Part shown: positions 12,874-24,190 of the stretch, piece after piece
How the letters are laid out: each line of letters begins with the position of its first letter
Position numbering within the stretch: the stretch's first letter is position 1
DNA from: Monodelphis domestica
Taxonomy: Eukaryota > Chordata > Mammalia > Didelphimorphia > Didelphidae
Direction: 5' to 3'
NCBI RefSeq assembly: GCF_027887165.1
Contig: NC_077227.1
Coordinates: forward strand, 64,180,607 to 64,244,606
DNA: 64,000 nt
The notes under the pieces: model-generated
What the model saw: only the letters and a program-made list of their open reading frames with translations
Told to the model about the DNA's origin: nothing
The model's database searches: none
Translations under genes and position numbers: made by a program

Positions 12874-13206
12874 TTTATTTGGTCATTTCCAAGCATTATT
12901 CGTTAAAGACATAGATCATTTTCTTTTCCTCCCCCCCCCCCAACCCCCCATAGCCGACGCGTAAGTCCACTGGGCATTAGATGTTTTCTTGATTTGAACC
13001 CATTGCTTTGTTGATAGTATTTGCATTAGAGTGTTCATTTAGAGTCTATCCTCTGTCATGTCCCCTCAATCTTTGTATTCAGGCAGTTGCTTTTTCTCGG
13101 TGTTTCCACTCCCATAGTTTATCCTTTGCTTATGAATGGTGTTTTTTTCTCCTGGGTCCCTGCAAGTTGTTCAGGGACATTACACCACCACTAATGGAGA
13201 AGTCCA

Positions 13207-16200
13207 TTACGTTCGATGATACCACAGTGTGTTTGTCTCTGTGTACAATGTTCTCCTGGTTCTGCTCCTCTCGCTCTGCATCACTTCCTGGAGGTTGTTC
13301 CAGTCTCCATGGAACTTCTCCACTTTATTATTCCTTTTAGCACAATAGTACTCCATCACCAACATATACCACAGTTTGTTCAGCCATTCCCCAATTGATG
13401 GGCATCCCCTCATTTTCCAGTTTTGGGCCACCACAAAGAGCGCAGCTATGAATATTTTTGTACAAGTCTTTGTGTCCATTATCTCTTTGGGGTACAGACC
13501 CAGCAGTGCTATGGCTGGGTCAAAGGGTAGATATTCTTTTGTCGCCCTTTGGGCATAGTTCCAAATTGCCCTCCAGAATGGTTGGATCAGTTCACAGCTC
13601 CACCAGCAATGAATTAATGTCCCTACTTTGCCACATCCCCTCCAGCATTCATTACTTTCCTTTGCTGTTATGTTAGCCAATCTGCTAGGTGTGAGGTGAT
13701 ACCTCAGAGTTGTTTTGATTTGCATCTCTCTGATTATAAGAGATGTAGAACACTTCTTCATGTGCTTGTTAATAGTTTTGATTTCTTTATCTGAGAACTG
13801 CCTATCCATTTCCCTTGCCCATTTATCAATTGGAGAATGGCTTGATTTTGTGTACAATTGATTTAGCTCTTTATAAATATGAGTAATTAAACCTTTGTCA
13901 GAGGTTTCTATGAAGATTTTTTCCCAATTTGTTGTTTCCCTTCTGATTTTAGTTATATTGGTTTTGTTTGTACAAAAGCTTTTTAGTTTGATGTAGTCAA
14001 AATTATTTATTTTACATTTTGTGATTCTTTCTATATCTTGCTTGGTTTTAAAGCCTTTCCCCTCCCAAAGGTCTGACATGTATACTATTCTGTGTTTACC
14101 CAATTTACTTATGGTTTCCTTCTTTATGTTTAAGTCACTCACCCATTTTGAATTTATCTTGGTGTAGGGTGTGAGGTGTTGATCTATTCCTAGTCTCTCC
14201 CACACTGTCTTCCAATTTTCCCAGCAGTTTTTATGAAATAGTGGATTTTTGTCCCAAAAGCTGGGATCTTTGGGTTTATCGTATACTGTCTTGCTGAGGT
14301 CGCTTTCCCCCAGTCTATTCCACTGATCTTCCTTTCTATTTCTTAGCCAGTACCAAATTGTTTTGATGACTGCTGCTTTGTAATATAGTTTTAGGTCAGG
14401 GACTGCAAGGCCCCCATCATATGTGTTTTTTTTCATTATTTCCCTGGATATCCTTGATCTTTTGTTCTTCCAAATGAACTTTGTTATGGTTTTTTCTAAA
14501 TCAGTGAAGAAGTATTTTGGTAGTTCAATGGGTATGGCACTAAATAGATAAATAAGTTTGGGTAGGATGGTCATTTTTATTATATTGGCTCGTCCTATCC
14601 ATGAGCAGTTAATGTTTTTCCATTTGTTCAAGTCTAGTTTTAGTTGTGTGGCGAGTGTTTTGTAGTTGTGTTCATATAGTTCCTGTGTTTGTCTTGGGAG
14701 GTAGATTCCTAGGTATTTTATTTTGTCTAAGGTGATTTTGAATGGGATTTCTCTTTCTAGTTCTTGCTGCTGAGCTGTGTTGGAGATATATAGAAAAGCT
14801 GATGATTTATGTGGGTTTATTTTGTATCCTGCAACTTTGCTAAAGTTGTTGATTATTTCAATTAGCTTTTTGGTTGAATCTCTAGGATTCTTTAAGTAGA
14901 CCATCATGTCATCCGCAAAGAGTGATAACTTGGTCTCCTCCTTGCCTATTTTGATGCCTTCAATTCCTTTATCTTCTCTAATTGCTACTGCTAGTGTTTC
15001 TAGTACAATGTCAAATAGTAGAGGTGATAATGGGCATCCTTGTTTCACTCCTGATCTTATTGGGAATGCATCTAGTTTATCCCCATTGCAGATGATATTA
15101 GCTGTTGGTTTTAGATATATACTGTTTATTATTTTTAGGAATGACCCTTCTATTCCTATGCTTTCTAGTGTTTTTAATAGGAATGGGTGTTGTATTTTAT
15201 CAAAGGCTTTTTCTGCATCTATTGAAATAATCATGTGATTCTTGCTAGTTTGCTTGTTGATGTGGTCAATTATGTGGATGGTTTTCCTAATGTTGAACCA
15301 GCCCTGCATCCCTGGTATGAATCCTACTTGATCATGGTGAATGATCCTTCTGATCACTTGCTGGAGTCTTTTTGCTAGTATCCTATTTAAGATTTTTGCA
15401 TCTATATTCATTAGGGAGATTGGCCTATAGTTTTCTTTCTCTGTTTTTGACCTGCCTGGTTTTGGAATCAGTACCATGTTTGTGTCGTAAAAGGAGTTTG
15501 GTAGAACTCCCTCTTTGCTTATTATGTCAAATAGTTTGTAAAGTATTGGGATTAACTGTTCTCTGAATGTTTGATAGAATTCACAGGTGAATCCATCAGG
15601 CCCTGGGGACTTTTTCTTAGGAAGTTCTTTGATGGCTTGTTGGATTTCAATTTCTGATATGGGATTATTTAGGAATTCTATTTCCTCTTCTGTTAGTCTA
15701 GGCAGTTTGTATTTTTGTATATATTCATCCATTTCTCCTAAATTGGTGTATTTATTGCCATATAATTGGGCAAAGTAATTTCTAATGATTGCCTTAATTT
15801 CCTCCTCATTGGAGGTGCTGTCCCCCTTTTCATCTTTAATGCTGTGAATTTGCTTTTCTTCCTTCCTTTTTTTAACTAGATTGACCAGTACCTTGTCTAT
15901 TTTGTTTGTTTTTTCAAAGTACCAGCTTCTTGTCTCATTTATTAAATCAATAGTTCTATCACTTTCGATTTTATTAATTTCTCCCTTAATTTTTAGGATT
16001 TCTAATTTGGTTTTCTGCTGGGGGTTTTTAATTTGATTGCTTTCCAGTTTTTTCATTTGCATTTCCAATTGATTGATCTCTGCTCTCCCTTGTTTGTTAA
16101 TATAAGCATTCAGGGATATGAATTTACCTCTGATTACCGCTTTGGCTGCATCCCAAAAGGTTTGGAAGGATGTTTCGCCATTGTCATTTTCCTCGATGAA

Positions 16201-16773
16201 ATTATTAATTGTTTCTATGATTTCTTCTTTAACTAAACGGTTTTGGAGTATCATATTGTTTAATTTCCAATTGGTTTTAGATTTGGTTTTCCATGTACCA
16301 TTACTAATCATTATTTTTATTGCCTTGTGATCTGAGAAGGCTGCATTCATTATTTCTGCTTTTCTGCATTTGTGTGCTATGTTTCTGTGACCTAATGTAT
16401 GGTCAATTTTTGTGAATGTGCCATGTGGTGCTGAGAAGAAGGTGTATTCCTTTTTATCCCTATTTATTTTTCTCCATATGTCTATTAATTCTAATTTTTC
16501 TAAGATTTCATTCACTTCTTTTACCTCTTTCTTATTTATTTTTTGATTTGATTTATCTAAATTTGATAATGGTTGGTTTAAGTCTCCCACTAGTATGGTT
16601 TTATTGTCTATTTCTTCCTTCAATTCTCCTAGTTTCTCCATTAGAAATTTGGGTGCTATATTATTTGGTGCATACATATTGATTAATGATATTTCCTCAT
16701 TGTCTATAGTCCCTTTTAACAAAATATAATTACCTTCCCTATCCCTTTTGATCAGGTCTATTTTTGCATTGGC
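13207..16773 (-). pseudogene. L1 ORF2, long open part lacking its N-terminus
   Basis: The open frame of about 1180 codons has no internal stop. It runs from within the endonuclease ('LINMYAPNN', '[11 protein letters not shown]', 'DHKAIK') through the reverse transcriptase, with '[13 protein letters not shown]', '[13 protein letters not shown]', '[10 protein letters not shown]' and the catalytic 'LFADDMM', to the C-terminal Cys/His cluster [18 protein letters not shown]. Only the first 90 or so residues are missing, and they sit inverted at 17975-18219. The apparent start at 16722 is an internal Met, not the true start. Confidence 0.93.
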
Positions 16774-17441
16774 CAGAATTAAAGGCCAGAATCAGGCAGC
16801 TGGAAGACAACGATCGTGTAAAAGAGCAAGAATCAATAAAGCAAAGCCAAAATACCAAGAAATTAGAAGAGAACATAAAATATCTCACCGACAAGGTGAT
16901 AGATCTGGAAAATAGGGGGAGAAGGGATAATTTAAGAATAATTGGACTCCCAGATAAGCCAGAAATAAACACCAAACTGGACATGGTGATACAAGATATA
17001 ATCAAAGAAAATTGCCCAGAGATTCTAGAACAAGGGGGCAATACAGCCACTGACAGAGCTCACAGAACACCTTCTACACTAAACCCCCAAAAGACAACTC
17101 CCAGGAATGTAATTGCCAAATTCCAAAGCTATCAAACAAAAGAAAAAATCCTACAGGAAGCCAGAAAAAGACAATTTAGATATAAAGGAATGCCAATCAG
17201 GGTCACCCAAGACCTTGCAAGTTCTACTCTGAATGATCGTAAGGCATGGAACATGATCTTCAGAAAGGCAAGAGAGCTGGGTCTCCAACCAAGAATCAGC
17301 TACCCAGCAAAACTGACTATATACTTCCAAGGGAAAGTATGGGCATTCAACAAAATAGAAGACTTCCAACTTTTTGCAAAGAAAAGACCAGAGCTCTGTG
17401 GAAAGTTTGATACCGAAAATCAAAGAGCAAGGAATACCTGA
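16774..17441 (+). pseudogene. L1 ORF1, C-terminal two thirds, in the inverted 5' part
   Basis: The open frame enters mid-coiled-coil ('[17 protein letters not shown]') and runs through 'NRGRRDNLRIIGLPDKPE' to the natural stop after 'ENQRARNT'. There is no stop before it, unlike the full-length copy. The N-terminus was lost by 5' truncation at the inversion junction near 16774. Confidence 0.9.
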
Positions 17442-17974
17442 AAAGGTAAATATTAAGGAAAGGGGAAAATGTTATCTTCTTCTTTTACTCAAACTCTCTT
17501 CTATAAGGACTACATTTATATCAACCTATGTATACTAACATGTGGGGAAAATGTAATGTATAAATAGGGGGTAAAGAAAGACCAAATAGAATAATCATTC
17601 TCACACAAAGATTCACATGGGAAGGGGAGGGGAAGAAAACTCCTATAAGAAGGAGAGGAAGAGAGGGGGGGGGGGTTACTTAAACCTCAATCTCAGGGAA
17701 ATCAGCTCTGAGAGGGAAAAACCTCCAGATCCATTGGGATCTTGAATTCTATCTTACCCAACAAGGGTAAGGAGAAGGGAAAACCAAGGGGGGGAGGGGG
17801 AGAGGGAGAACAAAAAGGGAGGGTAAGAGAGGGGGGAGGGGGAGGGAACAAAAAGGGAGGGACTAAAAAGGGAAACATCAAGGGAGGGGACAAGGGGGAC
17901 TGTTTCAAAGTAAATCACTGGACTAAAAGGTAGAGCCGAAGAAGAAAAGGTTAGAATTAGGGAAGGCAATCAAA
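17442..17974 (+). other. L1 inter-ORF spacer, G-rich polypurine tract (second copy)
   Basis: 533 bp between ORF1 and ORF2. G runs are dense at 17665-17680 and 17760-17900, including several runs of five or more. It is the counterpart of 4723-5239. The small open frames here come from the low-complexity tract. Confidence 0.8.
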
Positions 17975-18219
17975 ATGCCAGGGAGTCCACAAATGACAAT
18001 CATAACTTTGAACGTGAATGGGATGAACTCACCCATAAAACGTAGACGAATAGCAGAATGGATTAGAATCCAAAACCCTACCATATGTTGTCTTCAAGAA
18101 ACACACATGAGGCGGGTTGACACCCACAAGGTCAGAATTAAAGGATGGAGTAAGACCTTCTGGGCTTCAACTGATAGAAAGAAGGCAGGAGTGGTAATCA
18201 TGATATCTGATAAAGCCAA
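17975..18219 (+). pseudogene. L1 ORF2, first 80-90 codons (endonuclease start), inverted
   Basis: ATG at 17975 in the context 'caaaatgcc'; protein MPGSPQMTIITLNVNGMNSP and then 'ICCLQETHMRRVDTHKVRIKGWSKTFWA'. It holds the endonuclease start with the catalytic-region Asn (in TLNVNGMN) and Glu (in LQETH). It stops at the edge of the target duplication and continues, in protein order, on the other strand at 16773. Confidence 0.92.
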
Positions 18220-18235
18220 TGGAGTTGCACTTTTC
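18220..18235. repeat. Target site duplication, right copy, of twin-primed L1
   Basis: Exact match of 16 bp with 12821-12836. After it the RTE sequence resumes. Confidence 0.93.
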
Positions 18236-18380
18236 AACACTAGAGTTTGAATGCTTGGCAGTTCAACTCCAGATGGATCAGTGTGCAGTATCTTATCTTC
18301 CCAGATGATCTTCAGAATCTACCCAAGAGAATTCAGATGGAAGAAATTCAATTTTCTAGCATGGCCCTGGGATACCATTT
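18236..18380 (-). pseudogene. RTE LINE ORF, internal piece
   Basis: On the minus strand the piece reads 'FHLNSLG', a stop, 'ILKIIWEDKILHTDPSGVELPSIQTLV', which fits the segment downstream of the RT domain in RTE-type elements. It is stranded between the L1 (left) and the LTR (right). Confidence 0.65.
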
Positions 18381-19036
18381 TGAATCTTAAAAATTTCTCA
18401 GACTCTACTTCAGAAGATTTGATTAAGTTAAACCCATTTTAAACAATGAAGGTTCTTGATCAGGAATGTGGGGACTTCTAACATTACTCCACCCATACTT
18501 AGGCATACTTTAGGGGAAGAAAAAGTTGTAAAACTCCTTACTGAACAATGAAGGTTCTTAACTTATACTTATAATGAGGCCAAAACCTTAAGCTGGTCTA
18601 TTTTTAGATCTAATAAAAAGAGTGCTTAGTACCTATGAAGGTCAAATTAATCACTAAAGGGTCAATTAACTTACAAAAGGCAAGCTTAACAAAAGAGGTG
18701 AGAAGTACTCAGAAGATATAATCTACCCAGAGAAGGTGAGAACTAAAAACTAAGAATGGGCTGTCCTAGGAAAAGTGTCTACTGTGATTGGTAGATGTGA
18801 AAATTTAGGGGAGGTGACACAAGAGAAAATTTTCTTTAAAAGGAAGGAGCTGGAGGGCTCTGAAAGTTAGTTCAGCTTTGGTAGCTGAGTTGGAGCTGGG
18901 ACTAGTTGAAGTAGTTGGGTCTCTGAACACTAGAGTGTTACTTGGAAAAGATCTTGTGGTGAGTGATTAAAGACTGACTTAGTTTTCTCTCTTAAATGAG
19001 AAAGGCCTAGGCCACTGGCCTAGGCCCTATTTCTTC

Positions 19037-19067
<31 letters not shown>

Positions 19068-19328
19068 CTCTCTTTCTCTGTCTCTCTCTCTCTTGCTCTC
19101 TCGCTCTCTCTCCCTCTTCCCTCCATCTTTCTCCCTTTCCTCCCTTTCCTTAATTGCTTAATTTGTATTAATTAAAATCTTCATAAAACCCAGCTGACTT
19201 GGGTATTTCATATTTGGGAATTTTCCCATGGTGACCACTTTATTTTTAATATAAAATCAAGACACTAAAAATTACCTTTACAGTTTTTGGCAATTCAAAG
19301 TCTTGGAACCCACCTTTTCATGGTCACA
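18381..19328 (+). mobile_element. Solo LTR of an ERV-1/ERV-2-like retrovirus
   Basis: About 950 bp closely related to the LTRs at 29684-30762 and 60285-61718, here on the plus strand and without internal sequence. It starts TGAATCTTAAAA and ends GGTCACA. Visible elements: an inverted CCAAT box (tgattgg, 18784-18790), a TATA-like 'ctttaaaa' near 18834, a GGCCTAGGCC palindrome pair at 19004-19026, a CT-rich microsatellite at 19030-19145, and 'attaaa' near 19168 as a possible poly(A) signal. I did not find a clear target duplication. Confidence 0.8.
19030..19145. repeat. (CT)n microsatellite inside the LTR
   Basis: Nearly pure CT/TCTC run of about 115 bp. The related LTRs have only short purine-rich stretches at the same place, so it expanded in this copy. 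Confidence 0.85.
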
Positions 19329-21540
19329 GTTTATGGCAACCACTCTTTTGTCTGTAACACCATCCAGGTTTCATAAGCATAAAACAATGAAGTTGGTATC
19401 TTTGTAGACCTTCAGTTTGGTAGGCAGACTAATATCTCTTCTCTCCCACTCATTCCTACGAAGCCTAACAAATACTGTTCTGACTCTGACAATATGGGTG
19501 TCAACCTCATCATCTATGTGGACTACTGCCAAAGTAAGGTAACTTATTCACAGCATTCCAAACTTCTCCATCTGCTATGGTTTCAGGTATGGATAGCATG
19601 GTGCTGGCTGGTGGAGAATCTCTGTTTTCTTGTTGTTAATATTCAGGTCAAAATTCACATAAGTGGTAGACAAATGACCATTCTCTATTGCAACTCAGCC
19701 TCAGAAACTGTATTGAATACACAATAATCTGCAAGCCTTTTCAAATTCATGTATTAGTATGGTAGCTGATGATGTCATTTTCATTTTCATTAAAGGCATT
19801 TGACAAGATCACTGTAAACATCATGCTTAAAGTCAGGGAAGCAAAGACATATCCCTGTTTCATTCTAGTGGTGTCCAAGAAAGTGAGAAAGCATCATACA
19901 TCATCTAGGACACATGGAAGCATGCCATCATGAAACTGATATGCAATACTGAAGAATTTCTCCTGGCAACCAAATTTTCCCATGATCTCCCACAAGCCCT
20001 CAGGACTGAGATTATCAAAATATTGGATCAATTAATGTTGTGTACAGAATCCTGTTCTGCTCAGTTTCTTCTACAGATGTCAGGCAACAAACACCATATT
20101 GACCATTCCTTGACCCTTTCTGAAGTCACGTTGGCTCTTGGGTAGATGTCCATTTTCCAGGAGATGAATAAGTCTATTAAGGAAGCCTTTGACAAGATTA
20201 TTGCCAGCAATGACTGAGAGACACCCATCTACCTAAATCCCATGACTGTCACAGAATAATCTCATTTCCTTTTCCATTATAGAGTTGGACAATAGAAGCA
20301 TCCTTGATCTCCTGGAAGATAACCTCCTTTTGCCATATAACCTGGGAGGCATCAGTGAGCTTTTGTATAAGCAGTGGATCCCCTGCCTTGTAAATCTCTG
20401 CTGGAATGAAATCAACACAGGGTGTTTTGTCACACAAGAGGAAATGAATGATATTCAAAACCTCTACTTAGTTGGAGTTCTGCTAGAGAGGAATTGACTT
20501 CAATCGGAGGTATACAGTACTTGACTTCAGCTTTGGTTGATAATATTCTGTTCAGAACACTATGAAGTTTTCATCCCATCCATCTCCCCAGGATCATCTC
20601 CTTATCATTAATCCATATAACTCCATCAGTGCTGAGTAGTGGAGAGGCACTATAGGTCTTTGGGCCATGAATAGCCTTCAGAGCATTTTAGAATCATTTA
20701 GGATTGCTACTATTAGCTCAAAACTGAATTTCATCAGTCCTCTTATTGAGCAAAGAATCCTGCATCTCTAAACTGTGCTTTGTTTGAATTTCACTTGGAG
20801 TAAAATGCTGTTTTCTTAGAGACAAATGAACTATCTCCTGGTAAACCTTGCAGAGTTCTCATTTTTTAATTAGTAGCTTCTGAATTTTCCCATCATATTC
20901 ATCAAACCAATCCTGATGTTCACAAGTGTTCTGGCCCAGATGAGTAGATGTACTATTGTACACAAAACCTCTGTAAACTGCCTACTCCTTTTCTGCTTCA
21001 TTTCTACCAACCATGTTTTGGTCCACCTTTTCCTATAAATCAGCAACAAATTCTTCATGCAGAGGGAAGAGCTATAATCTTTTGACATTAATTCTTCTAG
21101 TAATTAGCTTGCCTTGAGGCCAATTGCTTTTGTTGAATGGGAATGTTTAGCTTGAAGAGGATGATAAGTCTATGATGGCTCTAACATTCTGAGATAAATA
21201 TCACCTTAGCCATTCTCACATCCTGCTTCTAAAAACATAGCATATCGAATGCCAATTTTAAATGCAAGAATGCATCAGTGAAATTTCATTGCATTTGGAT
21301 AAATGGAAGATAGCATTAGTGATGAAGTCATGAGATGCATAAGTCTTTGATAGTAAGAGACCATTGCTGTTGCTATTTCCAACTCCATTCCTTCCAAGGA
21401 TCCTGTGCCATGTATAATAATGTGTTCATACACTATTGTTCAAGTTACCCAGAATTGTAAGTTTATCCTCTTTCAGCACATTAATGATGAGATTCTCCAG
21501 ATACTCATAAAATTTTTCTTTTATCTCATTAGAATTTGTC
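19329..21540 (-). pseudogene. RTE LINE ORF, endonuclease-to-RT piece
   Basis: Minus-strand frames, broken by many stops, show an endonuclease end near 21460-21520, 'HQDWFDEYDGKIQKLLI' near 20900, an RT entry 'VDFIPAEIYKAGDPLLIQKLTDASQVIWQKEV' near 20290-20430, and a 'FRK' finger-like region near 20100. This is the best-preserved part of the split RTE element. It ends where an L1 5'UTR fragment begins. Confidence 0.8.
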
Positions 21541-21545
21541 ATAAT

Positions 21546-22045
21546 GGGGGAGGCAGAGTGAAGATGGCCTCATAGAAGGAGCAGAAGTTCAGAACTCTGA
21601 AAACCCTTCCTTACCGATGACAAACTGAATGCTCCTAGGGGACTGAAAATCAAACCCAACAACAACACAGTCAAGAAACCCTCCTGCTGAACTCAATTCA
21701 AAAGGTACAGTCCCCCAAATGCCAGAATCCAAGAACAACTGGGTTTAAGGGGAAAGCAAAAGAAATGTCCCAGGACATATTATCCCTCCCCCCCCCCCCC
21801 CGCCAGAGCACTGGGCCTCCAGTGGCAGCAGGAACCCCTGTGTGCTGCTCTGGAGAGTGTACCTTGAGGGCAGGGCAGTGCCAAGCTCAGAGCATCGAGC
21901 ACAGATGAGGGGGGGGGAGGAGCTGGAGTGGGAGCTGGCAGCCTGGGCAGAGCCATGGAGATTTTCCATACTGCTCCAGCCTTCCAGGACGTTTTTGGTC
22001 TCAGAGCACACCTAGGAACGAAGGCCCTGAGTTGAAAAGGTGAAA
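21546..22045 (+). mobile_element. L1 5'UTR fragment (plus strand)
   Basis: Begins 'gaggcagagtgaagatggcctc' and continues with a 5'UTR similar to 2970-3420 ('aaacccttccttaccgatga', 'aatgctcctagg'). It contains C- and G-runs at 21787-21801 and 21909-21917. No ORF1 follows. Confidence 0.75.
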
Positions 22046-22059
22046 TGACATATCCTTCC

Positions 22060-22370
22060 TCACAGAGTTTTAATTTGCATCTCTCTGATTATAAAAGATT
22101 TAGAACACTTTTTCAGGTGCTTATTAATAGTTTTGATTTCATTATCTGAAAACTGTCTATTCATGTCCCTTGCCCATTTATCAATTGGAGAATGGCTTGA
22201 TTTTTTGTACAATTTATTTAGCTCTTTGTAAATTTGAGTAATTAAACCTTTGCCTGCAGTTTTTATGAGGATTGTTTCCCAATTTGTTGCTTTCTTTCTG
22301 ATTTTGGTTACATTGGTTTTGTTTGTATACAAGCTTTTTAATTTGATGTAGTCCAAATTATTTATTAGGC
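22060..22370 (-). mobile_element. L1 ORF2 fragment (minus strand)
   Basis: The minus-strand open frame holds 'NNLDYIKLKSLYTNKTNVTKIRKKATNWETI' through '[17 protein letters not shown]', a C-terminal part of ORF2. It has neither the 3'UTR nor a poly(A) tail. It abuts the plus-strand 5'UTR fragment, so the two may be one rearranged insertion. Confidence 0.8.
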
Positions 22371-23049
22371 ATACAAAAAAGAGACAAAAGATAGACCCTG
22401 ATTTCAAGGAGCTTAGAGTCTAATAGACTTTGCCCTTTAGTCTATCTAATGCAGCACCAAACACAGCATGTTCCTCCACCCGATATCTGTTATATTTTCA
22501 AAAAAGTCCAATGAGAACAAAGCTGAAGTTAAAAGAATAACTCCAGTGGCAGAATCTGAAGCACAATGATAGGTCATTGGGGGAAGGGTGGTTCCAGTGC
22601 CCCTAAGTGAAAGATTGTAATGGGACTCTTGCCCCCCACTTATTTGAACAACTAGTTCTGGCACCTGGGCTTTAGGCATGCAGTGGTTCTCACAGTGTTC
22701 CCCAGCTTCTTCAATTAATGTCTCTTAACAAACATTTGTTTAGCCCCTGCTATGTGTCAGGCTTTGTGCTGGGTGCTAGGAAGATGAAGCTAGAAATGAA
22801 ACAGTCTTTGCTCAAAGGATCATGAAATGTTTCCTTTAGGTTGCATCATTTGAGTTGACTTTTGATGAAAATGGAAGCTTCTAAGAGGTAAGAATGAGGA
22901 AGGAGTGTATGTATGTATGAGGAACAGCTAGAGGGCAAGTTTAGCTGGCTGTCCCTTTCTCTATTGGATGCAAACATTCTGGTGACATAGCTGTCCCAAT
23001 ATTTCTATTTCTTTAGGCTAAGATTAAAGATTGAGGACAAAAAACAACA
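22371..23049. other. Unique DNA with an old CORE-SINE piece
   Basis: 22705-22830 contains the 'cctgctatgtgtcaggctttgtgctgg' core common to old mammalian SINEs. No supported gene is present. Confidence 0.5.
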
Positions 23050-23500
23050 ACAATTCTGCTCTATGTACTTAAAAAATTCTTACTTCTCCCACCTCCCAGA
23101 GTTGACAAGCAATTCCACTGGGTTATACATGTATTATCACTCAAAACCTATTTCCATGTCATTCATTTTTGTAAGATCATAATCTTATAAATTCAAAACT
23201 CCAAACCATATACCAAAGTAAACACGTGATAAATCATGTTTCCATCTGCACATAATCATTATTATTAACATGAATTTGCTAACCTGCCATGCAAATTTTC
23301 TCATGATGAAACAAAATAAATTGTGAAAAAAAAATTCTTACTTCTATCTTAGAATCTGGTTCTAAGGCAAAAAACTGGGAAATACTAGGCAATTGGGATC
23401 AAGTGTCTTGCCCAGGGTGATACAGCTAGGAAGTGTCTGGGGGTATATTTTAATCTAATACTTCACATCTCTAGGCCTGGCTCCCCTTCTTTTGAGAGAC
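23050..23500 (-). mobile_element. Old L1 3' fragment followed by a SINE
   Basis: 23070-23325 reads as the reverse of an old L1 3' end ('acaagcaattccactgggtt' and following), similar to 24530-24700. 23330-23500 is a reverse-oriented tRNA-like SINE with 'gtcttgcccagggtgatacag'. Both are diverged. Confidence 0.6.
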
Positions 23501-24190
23501 CCAGATGCCCCTCTGATGTATCTTAAAAGTCATAATTTGTTTATAACCTATCCTAATTCACAGGATCATAAAGGGGGCACTTCCTGATTGAAATGATAAA
23601 GAATATAGATCTTGAATACAGACCTTCTTTCCCTTCCTGCTTTCTGTGATATACCCCTTCCTCAATCCCCGTGAGGAATCAAATGATCTTTGATTTAGAG
23701 GTAGAAGGTGCATTTAGAACTCTCTAGTCTAGTTCTCCTATTTTACAGATAGGAAAGACTTAACCCTGTTCATACAATATACAAATGACAGAGTTACGAA
23801 TGGAGCCCACGTCTGCTTCACTAAAATGTTGTATCCATTACAGACCATTGCTCCCAGTTACATTATGAAATTATCCCTTTCTCTCAGCCCCTACCATAAT
23901 ACTAAGCATAAAACCTAGAAATGAATAAGTGAGATCAATAGTTTTTCCACAATAACCCTATGAATTAGGTGATCTAAGTATCATTATGCCTATTTTACAA
24001 ATGAGGAAATAGAGGCTTAAAAAGTCTTCAGGGCCATTTCAACAATCTTTCTCTGATGCCTTTACCCAACCTAAGGTACCTGCATAACCTGACAATTTTC
24101 CCTCCCATTCTCAGGAATAGAGTTGAAATTCACTTACACTTAGAAGGTCTAGCATTTAAATTAAGATTAAATCTAATGTAATGTAATAAT
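23501..24190. other. Unique DNA with MIR-like pieces
   Basis: 23690-23840 and 23950-24030 resemble MIR/CORE-SINE ('ttttacagataggaaagact', 'tttacaaatgaggaaataga'). No gene seen. Confidence 0.5.

Larger units (their letters stand above)
12837..18219 (-). mobile_element. Young LINE-1 with 5' inversion (twin priming)
   Basis: One insertion of 5.4 kb flanked by a perfect 16-bp target duplication. The 3' part (12837-16773) is on the minus strand: poly(T) at 12837-12866, 3'UTR, then ORF2 back to its endonuclease. The 5' part (about 16774-18219) is on the plus strand: the second half of ORF1, the G-rich spacer, then the first 90 or so codons of ORF2. The last ORF2 codons of the plus part (near 18215) are directly followed, in protein order, by the first codons of the minus part (near 16765). 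Both parts lack stops, which suggests a recent insertion from an active source. Confidence 0.95.
12480..21540 (-). mobile_element. RTE-class LINE remnant, split by an L1 and an LTR
   Basis: Three separated blocks on the minus strand belong to one ancient RTE-type (BovB-like) LINE. 19329-21540 holds the end of the endonuclease (an LGNLNNSV-like site near 21460), the conserved 'HQDWFDEYDGKIQKLL' segment near 20880-20940, and the reverse transcriptase start 'VDFIPAEIYKAGDPLLIQ' near 20400. 18236-18380 holds the 'GVELPSIQTLV' region. 12480-12820 holds the C-terminal 'SLVQDYLAWCDCIKESIALYE' region. Many stops show it is long dead. The order on the minus strand is exactly endonuclease, RT, C-terminus, so the gaps are later insertions. 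Confidence 0.85.

Noticed and set aside
17702-17969. Proline- and glycine-rich small proteins on both strands
   Set aside because: They lie in the G-rich spacer of the L1 and reflect base composition.
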